Below are positions 27,172 to 35,584 of a stretch of DNA of 64,000 nt, piece after piece. The notes beneath the pieces are model-generated. The model had not been told where the DNA came from. It saw only the letters and a list, made by a program, of their open reading frames with translations, and searched no databases. Each line of letters starts with the position of its first letter. The stretch's first letter is position 1. This DNA is from Haliscomenobacter sp041740695 (lineage in GTDB: Bacteria; Bacteroidota; Bacteroidia; Chitinophagales; Saprospiraceae). The DNA lies in the NCBI RefSeq assembly GCF_041740695.1, contig NZ_JBGSLK010000017.1, positions 10,524 through 74,523 of the forward strand, read 5' to 3'. The position numbers were made by a program, and so were the translations under genes.

Positions 27172-27215
27172 GCAAGCCTCTTCAGTCATCTGGAGAGGCT
27201 TGCTGCATTTTACAA
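27172..27215 (+). terminator. Terminator of the M23 peptidase gene
   Basis: The perfect 10-bp stem GCAAGCCTCT/AGAGGCTTGC (27172-27181, 27194-27203) is followed by TGCATTTTAC, 28 bp after the stop. Confidence 0.8.
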
Positions 27216-27306
27216 ATAAGATGCGTATTTTCGCCTAAGCAATGTTAAACTTTCGTTTCCATTGCTGTTCCACGCCTGATTTAAAGATTTGAAGTAAACA
27301 CATTTG

Positions 27307-28050
27307 ATGAAAACGGTTATTGTAGATGATGAGCCGCTGTATACCGAATTGTTGTCACGCAAGTTGCAACAAGTCGCTCCTGATGTAGAAATCGCCGCTA
27401 TTTTTAATAAACCCATTGATGCACTGGTGTTTTTGCGCCAAAATCCGGTTGATTTGCTTTTTCTGGATGTAGAGATGCCGGAAATTGATGGATTCGCTTT
27501 TTTGGATTTGTTGCGTCCCAACGATACACCGGTTATTTTTGTAACCAGCCACGAAGGATACGCGCTAAAAGCTTTTCGCTACGCAGCAGTGGACTACCTG
27601 CTCAAGCCTGTACAAGCCAACGAATTGAGCGAGGCCATCAACAAAATCAACCGCTCCAAAAAAGAAGACCTTTTTTCACAAATGGACGTGTTGCGCAGCG
27701 CCATGAAGGAAATTCAGTCCGAAAATTCACGTTTCAATCGCCTGGTTTTGAATACCCAAGACAAGGTAGTGGTATTGGACGTAGAAGAGATTGTCAACAT
27801 CGAAGCTTCCGGGCCCTACTCGCAGTTTTATACCATCGATAAGAAGCAGTACATCACCAGTAAGCCGCTCGGCCACTATGAAGACTTGCTGCGCGCCAAC
27901 AACTTTTTTCGCATACACCGCTCCCATTTGATCAACCTCCTGCACGTCAATTCGATCATGAAAGATGATGGCGTGGTGCTGATGCGCAATGGGACGCAGT
28001 TGCCGTTTACAAAGGACAATGTGTCGAAGTTGTTGGAGCAGTTGAAATAG
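27307..28050 (+). CDS. LytTR-family response regulator
   Basis: This 247-residue transcription regulator has an N-terminal receiver domain (about 1-118). It shows DDE at 8-10, phospho-acceptor Asp in LLFLDVEMPEIDG and Lys in YLLKPV. A C-terminal LytTR DNA-binding domain spans about 145-245 (VVVLDVEEIVNIEASGPYSQF and HRSHLINL). The TTG codon just upstream (27304) is in frame, but the ATG at 27307 is the natural start. LytTR regulators usually pair with LytS/AlgZ-type kinases. None is adjacent, but the TPR histidine kinase genes converge on it: only four bases separate its stop from that of the pseudokinase gene on the other strand. A functional link with them is possible but unproven. Confidence 0.95.
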   Translation: MKTVIVDDEPLYTELLSRKLQQVAPDVEIAAIFNKPIDALVFLRQNPVDLLFLDVEMPEIDGFAFLDLLRPNDTPVIFVTSHEGYALKAFRYAAVDYLLKPVQANELSEAINKINRSKKEDLFSQMDVLRSAMKEIQSENSRFNRLVLNTQDKVVVLDVEEIVNIEASGPYSQFYTIDKKQYITSKPLGHYEDLLRANNFFRIHRSHLINLLHVNSIMKDDGVVLMRNGTQLPFTKDNVSKLLEQLK

Positions 28051-28054
28051 GGGG

Positions 28055-30091
28055 TTACGCCCCTTGCGCATCCAACAGCACCAAATCGTACCCCTTCCCC
28101 TCCGGGCACTCCCGCAACTCCCCACCATAACCCTCCACAAAAGTGCGGATGAGTTGCATGTCCCAGTAGGGTTTATGGCTGGAAGCGTTAACCGGATGCG
28201 GGTATGGATCCGGCTGACGGTCTACTTCTTCCACATCGGCAATTCTAATGTTAACCGAGTCCCCTTCACGCCAAGCACTCAAGGTGACGGGGACTTCTTT
28301 TTTGCCGGGGCGTTGCGCCACGATCAGGAGCAGGTTCCGCAGGATCATTTTGAGCATCGTTGGATCGCTGTACAAATCCAGATTCGAGGGAACATGGTAT
28401 AGGATCGGAACAAAGCTACCACTGCTCAACAAGCGAATGTTTTTGTGGACCTCCTCAATCAGGGATTTGAGTTGGAATTCCTGGCGCAAGGGCTGGTACT
28501 GCTGCATTTGCACCCGGGCGGTGAACAACAAATCCTCTAATAGTGTAATGGTACGTACTGTTTGTTGTTGCAATTGGCTCAAAAAATGCTCCTGGTATTG
28601 CTCCTGTGCATTTGCGCCCTGATCCAGATTAGCCAGTAGTCCTTGTATGGCTGCCAAGGGCGCTCGGAGTTCGGTAGCAAGGGCACTAAACAATTGATCT
28701 TTAACCTGATTCAGGCTATACAACTCTTTGCGTTGGGCTTCGATGGCGCTGCCCTTATCAGTCAGGATTTTATTCGCCCCCTGACGCTGCTGGTAGAGGG
28801 AATAAATACCCACCCCAATCAAGAATGCCAATCCAATCGCAATACCCGTCACCCAACGGATCGATTTAGCCTGACTGATGCGATCAGCATAAAAGCTATC
28901 CATGCTTTGTTGGGTCTCCAGGATTGAAAAAGCTTCCAGGCGCTTCGTAGATTGGATTTTAATGTCTTCTGAAAAAATGCTATCGCTGATCAACCGGGCC
29001 TGTTGCAGGGCTTGAAGGCTGGCATCGTATTGTTTGAGTCGTTTTAGCACTTTTGCGTAGGTGCGTAAGGCCGAGGGGCGTAGGGACTGGATTCCCTTGT
29101 AAATGGTAATGTTCAACGCATATTTTGCATAATAATCAGCTGAATCCAGTTGGTTGAGGCTCAAAAAGATTTGCGCGAGGTTGCGACTCGAAATGCATTG
29201 CACTTGAGCATCGCCATGCTCGATGCTGAGCTGGCGGGCGCGGCGGGCAAAGGGCAGGGCTTTTTTGGGTTCCTGTTCACTGAGGTAGAGTTCACTGAGA
29301 TTGGCACAAATGCTAGAGGTGAAATAGTTCAAGCCAAAAGGGTCAGATTCTTGAATGGCTTGTTGCAGGTAATCAATAGCCAGAATGGGCTGCGCTTTTT
29401 TACGGTAAATGATGCCTAGGTTGTTCAGGGTCATTGCCTCGACCGTTGGAGAGGTAATCGAATGCAATTCCTGGAGGTTCAGCTTTAGTAAAAATTCGGC
29501 TTTTTCAAATTGCTGAAGATTGGTATAACTTTCTGCCAAGTTGGCTCGGGTATGGCACCTTAGGTTTAAACCATCGGGGCTTTTTTTGCATAAATCGATC
29601 GCTTTATAAGCGTACTCCATTGAGGTTGCATAGTCTCCTTTGAGGGCAAAAACATTGGCGATATTGGAATAATGCAGGGCGGTGAGGATGGGTTGTTTTT
29701 CGATACTGATTAGTGCACAGGCTTTGAGGTAATTTTTAAGCGCCTGGTTGAGGTTTCCAGCATCGAAACTTTGGTTGCCTTTGTTTCCGTATGCCCTGGA
29801 CAAAAGCACATCATTGTGCAATGCCTTGGCCAGGCTAAAGGCTTCATCATTGTAGGTATATCCCTGAACGGGCTCGGAATACATCAGTTGGTCGTGTAAA
29901 TCCAGTAATACAGTTGCCCTTTGTTGTTTGATCTCAACTTGAGACAATTGTTGCTCCAGTTCAGCGCGTTTTTGAGGATCAAACGGAGTCAGCTGAGCGT
30001 AACCTGCCCGTGTGCAAAGCACTATCAACCCGCACAACAGGGCAGGAAGATAAATACCAGGCAAAGACAAGTAGCTTAAAATTTTCACCAA
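28055..30091 (-). CDS. TPR sensor protein with degenerate histidine kinase core
   Basis: The 678-residue protein has a signal or leader (about 1-32), a periplasmic TPR array (about 65-370), one membrane helix (about 410-435) and a C-terminal kinase-like region. It is a paralogue of the intact kinase at 30128-32179 and keeps the QVKDQLF linker. However, the phospho-acceptor His is Thr473 (ATELRAPL instead of SHDLRAPL). The N-box Asn is Ile, near residue 590, within RNLLLIVAQR. The DxGxG box reads DVEEV, and no glycine-rich G2 box can be found. ATP binding and phosphotransfer are therefore unlikely. The frame is intact over its full length, so this looks like a retained pseudokinase and not a decaying gene. 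It lies 36 bp downstream of its paralogue, probably in one operon. Confidence 0.93.
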   Translation of the reverse strand: MVKILSYLSLPGIYLPALLCGLIVLCTRAGYAQLTPFDPQKRAELEQQLSQVEIKQQRATVLLDLHDQLMYSEPVQGYTYNDEAFSLAKALHNDVLLSRAYGNKGNQSFDAGNLNQALKNYLKACALISIEKQPILTALHYSNIANVFALKGDYATSMEYAYKAIDLCKKSPDGLNLRCHTRANLAESYTNLQQFEKAEFLLKLNLQELHSITSPTVEAMTLNNLGIIYRKKAQPILAIDYLQQAIQESDPFGLNYFTSSICANLSELYLSEQEPKKALPFARRARQLSIEHGDAQVQCISSRNLAQIFLSLNQLDSADYYAKYALNITIYKGIQSLRPSALRTYAKVLKRLKQYDASLQALQQARLISDSIFSEDIKIQSTKRLEAFSILETQQSMDSFYADRISQAKSIRWVTGIAIGLAFLIGVGIYSLYQQRQGANKILTDKGSAIEAQRKELYSLNQVKDQLFSALATELRAPLAAIQGLLANLDQGANAQEQYQEHFLSQLQQQTVRTITLLEDLLFTARVQMQQYQPLRQEFQLKSLIEEVHKNIRLLSSGSFVPILYHVPSNLDLYSDPTMLKMILRNLLLIVAQRPGKKEVPVTLSAWREGDSVNIRIADVEEVDRQPDPYPHPVNASSHKPYWDMQLIRTFVEGYGGELRECPEGKGYDLVLLDAQGA

Positions 30092-30127
30092 GTAATTTGT
30101 TTATCGTTTTGGGTTAAAGTAGATTAA

Positions 30128-32179
30128 TTATGCTCTTTGTGAGGGTAAAGTGATGGTAAATACACAACCTTGGTTCACACGAGCTTGCCCATTCAGTTTT
30201 CCCCCCTGATTTTCAATGAATTGCTTCACCAGAGACAAGCCCATTCCCGAGCCCACTTCTCCTTTGGTACCAAAACGAGAAAGTTGGCCATTTAAGGCTT
30301 TATGGAGTTGTTCTTCATTCATTCCAATGCCATAATCTTTGATTTGAATAGCCCAACCATTTTTTTCCTGTTGTGCGTGTACTTCAACGTCTTGCCCAGC
30401 GTGGGAAAATTTGACGGCATTGGCAAGAAGGTTGCGCAGGGCCATCCGAATCATCCCCGGGTCGCTATACAAGGTAAACCCGGGACTAATCTCGTTTTTA
30501 ATCCGAACTTCCTTTTCTGCAAAAATGAATTGGATGGATTCACTCAGGTCTTCAACAATCGGCTGTAGTTTGAATTCCTCTTTGACCGGTTGATAACTGT
30601 TCATTTGAATCCTGGCCCAGTACAAGAGATTTTCCAGCATCACACTGGTTTTTGCGGTTTGCTGGTGGAGTAATTCCAACCAATGCTTCTGCTCAGCACT
30701 GGAGAGATCGGGTTCGTTCAGGGTATCCAGCACCGCTTGAATGGCCCAGAGTGGAGCGCGCAAATCGTGTGAAATCACGGCAAAAAGCTGGTCTTTTACC
30801 TGACTGAGTTGCTCCAATTGATTCTTTTGGGATTCAATTTGGGCGTTTTGTACTTTCAGATGAAGATTGGCTTTTTGGCGAATCCGCACCTTAAACAGGT
30901 AATATAGACTAATCAGTGCAGCCAAAAACAAAGCGGAAAACATGCCATACCGAATGTAGCACTCACGGAGGAATTGCGCTTCAAAATGTTGTTGTATCTG
31001 TTTCTCCGCCCGGCGAATGGTCATTTCCTGGCGGAGTCTTTCGGCTTTTAAACGTTGGGCATTGGAGGCAATATCGTCTTCGATGCGTTGTGCGTTTTCG
31101 AGGGCCATTATGGCTGGATATGACCGGTTTTGTTTGGCTAAAATTTCTCCTTGTTGTATCCAGATTTCGCGATCTAAGGTATCCTTGCCTCGGTTTTCAG
31201 CGCCATTTAAGGCTATGGTATTGTAACTGAGTGCAGAGTCGAGTAGGTTTTCAGTCAAATAGGCTTTGGCCAATAAATAGTTGCCGCTATTGATGTAATT
31301 GGTATCCTGTATCATCTCGGCTACTTCCCTGATTTTAAACGCAAAAGCTTTAGCCTGATGAAGATTGCCTAATGCTAGACTGACCCTGCTGAGTTCATTG
31401 AGAATAGAAATTTCCAGCACTTTGAGGCCTTGCTTGTTGGCAATAGTATAAGCTTGTTTGAGTAAGTGTTTGGCGGAGTAGTAATGGCGTTGTTCTACAT
31501 AGTTTTGCCCAATTAGTTGCAAAATCTTGCACAAATCGGCCTGTGAATTGGTTTTTTCTGCAAGGACTTTTCCTTGTTGCAAATAACTTAAAGAGGGCTT
31601 AAAATTGTTCCATTCCAGGTTGCAGCGGCCTAGCCGTTCATACAATTGAATTTGGAGGGACAGGTTCTCCCCAGGGTATTTATGGAGGATGTTGAGCCCC
31701 ACCAGGTAATAATCAATGGCTTTTTGGTGATTCCATTGTTGATGAAAAATATCACCCAAGGCTAAATAAATTTTACTCTGTGCCGGGTAATCGCGGCTTT
31801 TTTTAAATGCCTCAGCCGCATCAAAATAACTTCTGATGGCCTTTTCAGGGTCAGGGGTTAGAAAGGCAATTTTGCCCTTCAACTCATGGTATTTCCCCCA
31901 ATACAAACCATAGTTCGTCTTTTGCAACAACGGAAGCACTGCTGCTAGTTCTGTATTCGCCTGAATGGGTGCAGTATCAATCTTCGTTTCAATGGAAATA
32001 AGCAGTGTTTTGATCAATATTCCCCTGGAAGAGATGGAAAACAATTTTTCACGTAGAGATTGGGCTTGTAGAGGCATGTTAAATGCTCCACAAGCAAGTA
32101 CAATAAATCCCAAAACGATGAATTTGCTGGCATTACAAAGCCGCAACCTTTTCACATTAATCCTGTTTAATGGTTTCAC
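30128..32179 (-). CDS. TPR-containing sensor histidine kinase
   Basis: The protein is a 683-residue membrane histidine kinase. An N-terminal leader (about 15-40) precedes TPR-like helical repeats (about 75-370) in the periplasm. Next come a membrane helix near 405-425, a coiled coil and the kinase core. Catalytic features are all visible: His471 in SHDLRAPL, N-box Asn587 (NLLANAVKF), DYGIGM at 615-620 and GSGMGLSLVK from about 643. TPR sensors of this kind are common in Bacteroidota, and their signals are mostly unknown. No receiver-domain gene follows in the same operon. The nearest regulator is the convergent LytTR protein. The downstream gene is its pseudokinase paralogue. Confidence 0.94.
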   Translation of the reverse strand: MKPLNRINVKRLRLCNASKFIVLGFIVLACGAFNMPLQAQSLREKLFSISSRGILIKTLLISIETKIDTAPIQANTELAAVLPLLQKTNYGLYWGKYHELKGKIAFLTPDPEKAIRSYFDAAEAFKKSRDYPAQSKIYLALGDIFHQQWNHQKAIDYYLVGLNILHKYPGENLSLQIQLYERLGRCNLEWNNFKPSLSYLQQGKVLAEKTNSQADLCKILQLIGQNYVEQRHYYSAKHLLKQAYTIANKQGLKVLEISILNELSRVSLALGNLHQAKAFAFKIREVAEMIQDTNYINSGNYLLAKAYLTENLLDSALSYNTIALNGAENRGKDTLDREIWIQQGEILAKQNRSYPAIMALENAQRIEDDIASNAQRLKAERLRQEMTIRRAEKQIQQHFEAQFLRECYIRYGMFSALFLAALISLYYLFKVRIRQKANLHLKVQNAQIESQKNQLEQLSQVKDQLFAVISHDLRAPLWAIQAVLDTLNEPDLSSAEQKHWLELLHQQTAKTSVMLENLLYWARIQMNSYQPVKEEFKLQPIVEDLSESIQFIFAEKEVRIKNEISPGFTLYSDPGMIRMALRNLLANAVKFSHAGQDVEVHAQQEKNGWAIQIKDYGIGMNEEQLHKALNGQLSRFGTKGEVGSGMGLSLVKQFIENQGGKLNGQARVNQGCVFTITLPSQRA

Positions 32180-32309
32180 ATAAGTCCGGAGGGAAAATCT
32201 TGCAAAAAAGCTTGCAACAAGAAGCAGAAGGCCTTTAATAAAAAATAAGCCCTTTTGATAAAGGATTTTCCTGAGTTAAGTAAAACAGGCAGGCTTATAT
32301 TCATTTCCG

Positions 32310-32457
32310 ATGTACATTTACGTTACGAAAAAGAAAATCTTCTACTAATAAAGCAAACCTCAAAAGATATTGTGCGAAGCTAAAACTTTTGCACGGAAAA
32401 TTCAAGTATTACAGTGTTCTATTGTTGGCGCCCTGCTTTCGGGGCGTTTTTTTTTAC
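32310..32457 (+). ncRNA. Candidate small RNA ending in an orphan terminator
   Basis: Between the divergent kinase and gatB genes, the stem CGCCC/GGGCG (32429-32446) is followed by nine T residues, a classic intrinsic terminator on the plus strand. No plus-strand gene precedes it, and the gatB promoter box lies after it. A TACATTTA sequence near 32311-32318 is a weak -7 match. A transcript of about 130 nt could start there. I do not recognise an RNA family, and the call is tentative. Confidence 0.35.
32428..32457 (+). terminator. Orphan intrinsic terminator upstream of gatB
   Basis: A GC-rich hairpin (GCGCCC...GGGGCG) is followed by a run of T residues. It sits 72 bp before the gatB -7 box, with no gene upstream on this strand. 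The rest of the 379-bp gap (32180-32558) is AT-rich and otherwise empty. Confidence 0.75.
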
Positions 32458-32528
32458 TTATAATATAACAATATAAATACTATTTTAACGCATTATCCTG
32501 CTGCCAGACTGCTTTACGTTGCTTTTGT

Positions 32529-32536
32529 TATCTTTG
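32529..32536 (+). promoter_or_regulatory. -7 promoter box of gatB
   Basis: TATCTTTG matches TAnnTTTG, 22 bp before the gatB ATG. Confidence 0.7.
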
Positions 32537-32558
32537 CGCCGCGAAAACCAACTCAATT

Positions 32559-34007
32559 ATGGCGAACACCGTTTACGAAACCGTTATTGGTTTAGAAGTA
32601 CACGTCCAATTGGCGACGAATAGCAAAGCATTTTGTGCAGATGATGCCAGCTTTGGTGGTGAGCCCAACAGCCAGGTGAGCCCTGTTTCATTGGGACATC
32701 CAGGCACTTTGCCTAAGGCCAATCGTCGACAGATCGAATTGGCCACCCGTCTTGGTTTGGCTTTAGGTTGCAGGATCAACCCGACCAATACCTTTGACCG
32801 TAAGAACTACTTCTATGCGGATTTGCCCAAAGGTTATCAGATTACCCAGGATAAACAGCCAATTTGTATCGGAGGCGCTTTGTCGATTAAATTGGGTAAT
32901 ACCTGGAAATCGATACGCATCCACCATATTCACATGGAAGAAGACGCTGGGAAATCGATCCATACCCTGGCCCCTCGGCATTCTTTCATCGATTTGAACC
33001 GAGCTGGTGTACCCTTGCTGGAAATTGTAACCGAGCCCGACCTGCGTTCCGGCGAGGAGGTAGACGCCTTTATAACGGCCATGCGCCAGTTGGTGCGTTA
33101 CCTGGAAGTATCCGATGGCAACATGGAGCAGGGCTCTTTGCGTTGTGACGTGAACATCTCGATTCGTGAGCAGGGCAGCACGATTTTGAATGACCGTTGT
33201 GAAGTCAAAAACGTCAATTCGATGAAATTTGCGCGACAAGCCATTGACTATGAGGTGCGACGGCAAATTGGATTGACGGAAAGTGGGCAAAAAGTCAAAC
33301 AACAAACCCTCAATTTTGACCCCAATACCGGGGTGACTTCTCCACTGCGTGAAAAAGAAGACGCGCACGATTATCGCTATTTTCCGGAGCCAGATTTGCC
33401 ACCCATAGTGCTTTCGGAGGCTTACCTGAGCAAGGTTAAAAACGAATTACCCCAACTTCCGGCGGCCTTGTATGAGACTTTAACCACTCAGTATCAACTT
33501 TCAGATTACGATGCGAGCATCCTGGTGGAGGAAAAAGCTACTGGCTTGTTTTACCTCAATTTGGTACAACACAGTTCAAATTACAAAGCTGCCGCCAATT
33601 TGGTGATCAACCGCATTTTGCCCTGGTGTCAGGAGCAAAAAATGTCGATTGCCCAATTTCCAATTGCTGGACCACAACTCGCTGCATTAATTCAGTTGAT
33701 TGAAGAGGGGAAAGTGAGCAATACTGCGGCGTATCAAAATCTTTTTCCGGCGATGCTTGCCAAACCAACGCAAGCACCCCTGGCACTAGCAGAATCGCTC
33801 AACTTGATCCAAACTTCCGATGGTGATTTTTTGCAAAAAATAGCTGTCGAAATCCTGACTCAGTTCCCGGACAAAGTGAAGGAATACCAAAAAGGCAAAA
33901 AAGGCTTGATTGGTTTCTTTATGGGGGAACTGATGAAACGTTCGAAGGGGAAAGCTGATCCGAAGGTGGCGACGGGGATTTTGGAAGCTTTGCTGAAAAA
34001 CAATTAA
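32559..34007 (+). CDS. gatB: Asp-tRNA(Asn)/Glu-tRNA(Gln) amidotransferase subunit B
   Basis: GatB is the kinase and tRNA-binding subunit of the GatCAB complex, which converts Glu-tRNA(Gln) and Asp-tRNA(Asn) to the amide forms. The length of 482 residues is standard. The N-terminal cradle domain has TVIGLEVHVQL at the start. Further marks are DRKNYFYADLPKGYQITQ (about 79-96), EVKNVNS (about 215) and HDYRYFPEPDLPP (about 270). The C-terminal YqeY-like domain (about 330-482) ends with GFFMGELMKRSKGKADPK. GatA and GatC are not in the window. The gene is alone, with its own promoter box and a large inverted repeat after the stop. Confidence 0.98.
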   Translation: MANTVYETVIGLEVHVQLATNSKAFCADDASFGGEPNSQVSPVSLGHPGTLPKANRRQIELATRLGLALGCRINPTNTFDRKNYFYADLPKGYQITQDKQPICIGGALSIKLGNTWKSIRIHHIHMEEDAGKSIHTLAPRHSFIDLNRAGVPLLEIVTEPDLRSGEEVDAFITAMRQLVRYLEVSDGNMEQGSLRCDVNISIREQGSTILNDRCEVKNVNSMKFARQAIDYEVRRQIGLTESGQKVKQQTLNFDPNTGVTSPLREKEDAHDYRYFPEPDLPPIVLSEAYLSKVKNELPQLPAALYETLTTQYQLSDYDASILVEEKATGLFYLNLVQHSSNYKAAANLVINRILPWCQEQKMSIAQFPIAGPQLAALIQLIEEGKVSNTAAYQNLFPAMLAKPTQAPLALAESLNLIQTSDGDFLQKIAVEILTQFPDKVKEYQKGKKGLIGFFMGELMKRSKGKADPKVATGILEALLKNN

Positions 34008-34020
34008 GCAATATGAGTAG

Positions 34021-34144
34021 ATTTCTGAGGTGATCCCTTAGGTGTCTTAGGTTTCTTAGGTGGTGAAAGAATACCCTGCTCCGCAGGTTTTTTTATTTTC
34101 ACCACCTAAGAAACCTAAGACACCTAAGGGGTCACCTCAGAAAT
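34021..34144. repeat. Inverted repeat with 48-bp arms (TTAGGTGTC 9-bp phrase)
   Basis: The arms 34021-34068 and 34097-34144 are reverse complements with one mismatch in 48 positions. Within each arm a 9-bp phrase recurs three times (TTAGGTGTC, TTAGGTTTC, TTAGGTGG). The element sits 13 bp after the gatB stop and reaches to 19 bp from the stop of the convergent ABC gene, so it could end transcription from both sides. Confidence 0.9.
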
Positions 34145-34162
34145 GATATACCAAGTTTATTT

Positions 34163-34783
34163 TTACTTTTTATAGTCCCGAATATCCACTTTGCCTTCAC
34201 AAAATGCATAATCCGCCTCCACATTGGAGGCCACCACAATACTCCGCTCACCGCCAAACTGACTAATCAAATCAGCATACCAGGCCGTGCCTTGCGCATC
34301 CAAATTGGTGGTGGGCTCATCCAGGAGTAGGAGAGGAGCTTCTGAACAAATTGCCAGTACCAGCTTGAGCCTTTGTTTCATGCCCGAAGAAAAATTGCGC
34401 ACTTCATTGGTACGCGAGCGCTCAAATCCCAGTAAGCTGATGATGTCTTTGGTGCTGAGTTGGTGCTGGAAGGGTTTGAATTTGCGGTGAAAATCAATGG
34501 CTTCCTGTAGATTGAATTCCTCAATCAATTCGATGTAAGGTGCAGCATACGCCAATTGGGTGTACACCTGATCGAGCGCTATTTTTTGCCCCGCTATACT
34601 AAAATCTACTTTACCTTTAGATGGCGTCAAGTGCCCACAAATCATCTTTAATAAAGTAGACTTGCCAGAACCATTCGGGCCTGTAATGGCCACACGGCTA
34701 CCTGGCTCGATGAGCAGGTTCACGCCGCGTAGTACCCAGTCGCGGCGAAAACGTTTACCCACCTGATTGAGTTCAACCTTCAT
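34163..34783 (-). CDS. ABC transporter ATP-binding protein (lpx cluster)
   Basis: The 206-residue ATPase has Walker A GPNGSGKST (about 36-44), signature FSSGMKQRLK (about 130-139) and Walker B LLLLDEPT (about 150-157). The switch (H-loop) histidine expected about 30 residues later seems to be missing: the segment reads SIVVASNVEADY. There is no membrane domain in the protein or next to it, so its permease partner must be elsewhere. The start overlaps the end of lpxA by 11 bp, so it belongs to the lpxD-lpxC/fabZ-lpxA transcript. A link to lipid A or envelope lipid traffic is inferred from position only. Confidence 0.93.
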   Translation of the reverse strand: MKVELNQVGKRFRRDWVLRGVNLLIEPGSRVAITGPNGSGKSTLLKMICGHLTPSKGKVDFSIAGQKIALDQVYTQLAYAAPYIELIEEFNLQEAIDFHRKFKPFQHQLSTKDIISLLGFERSRTNEVRNFSSGMKQRLKLVLAICSEAPLLLLDEPTTNLDAQGTAWYADLISQFGGERSIVVASNVEADYAFCEGKVDIRDYKK

Positions 34784-35582
34784 TGGTCAGGGCACTGCCG
34801 TTGATGTGGCGCAAACCTTTCATGATTTCGGGCCGGTTGCGCACAAAATCCAGGATATAGCTGCGCTCTACCGTAAGTTCGACTTGTTCTTCAATGATCT
34901 CGATAGCCCGGCTCAAACGTACACCCTTTACAAAAAGAATGCGGTAAATTTCGTGGATGTGATTGATTTGCTCTTGTGAAAAATTGCGGCGTTGCAAACC
35001 AATTACGTTGACTCCGGCATAGGAAAGTGGCTCGCGAGCAGCCTTCACAAAAGGAGGAACATGCTTGCGCACCAGGGAGCCCCCCGCAATGAAACTATGC
35101 GCGCCAATGCGGGTAAATTGCTGTACGGCAACCAAGCCCTCCAAAATCGCCCACTCGTCAATTTGGACATGACCAGCCAGGTTGACATTGTTGGCTAAAA
35201 TGACGTGATCGCCCAAAATACAATCGTGTGCAATGTGAGCGTAAGCCATCACCAGGCAATGTTTGCCTACTTTGGTACTTCCCGCAGCAGCAGTACCCCG
35301 ATTGATTGTAACGAATTCTCGAATCGTGGAGTTGTCGCCAATGGTAGCTGTCGTGACTTCACCCTGAAATTTCAGGTCCTGTGGAATCCCTGAAATAACG
35401 GCTCCCGGAAAAATGCGGACATTGCTGCCAATACGAGCCCCTTCAAAGATGGTTACGTTTGGCCCGATCCAGGTATTGTCACCAATGACGACGTCTTTGT
35501 CGATATAACAAAACGGGCTTATCGTCACATTGGACCCGATTTTGGCATCGGGGTGTACAGAAGAAAGGTGCAGCTGGTTCAT
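34773..35582 (-). CDS. lpxA: LpxA, UDP-GlcNAc acyltransferase
   Basis: LpxA transfers a 3-hydroxyacyl chain from acyl carrier protein to the 3-position of UDP-GlcNAc, the first step of lipid A synthesis. The protein is a left-handed beta-helix of hexapeptide repeats (for example IGDNTWIGPNVTIFEGARIG) and has a helical C-terminal region. The catalytic His appears in MAYAHIAHDC (about residue 126). The ATG at 35582 gives 269 residues, close to the family norm. A longer in-frame opening to 35669 would overlap the fused lpxC/fabZ gene and adds no domain. Its start abuts the upstream stop codon, which fits translational coupling. Confidence 0.97.
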   Translation of the reverse strand: MNQLHLSSVHPDAKIGSNVTISPFCYIDKDVVIGDNTWIGPNVTIFEGARIGSNVRIFPGAVISGIPQDLKFQGEVTTATIGDNSTIREFVTINRGTAAAGSTKVGKHCLVMAYAHIAHDCILGDHVILANNVNLAGHVQIDEWAILEGLVAVQQFTRIGAHSFIAGGSLVRKHVPPFVKAAREPLSYAGVNVIGLQRRNFSQEQINHIHEIYRILFVKGVRLSRAIEIIEEQVELTVERSYILDFVRNRPEIMKGLRHINGSALTNEG

Positions 35583-35584
35583 CT

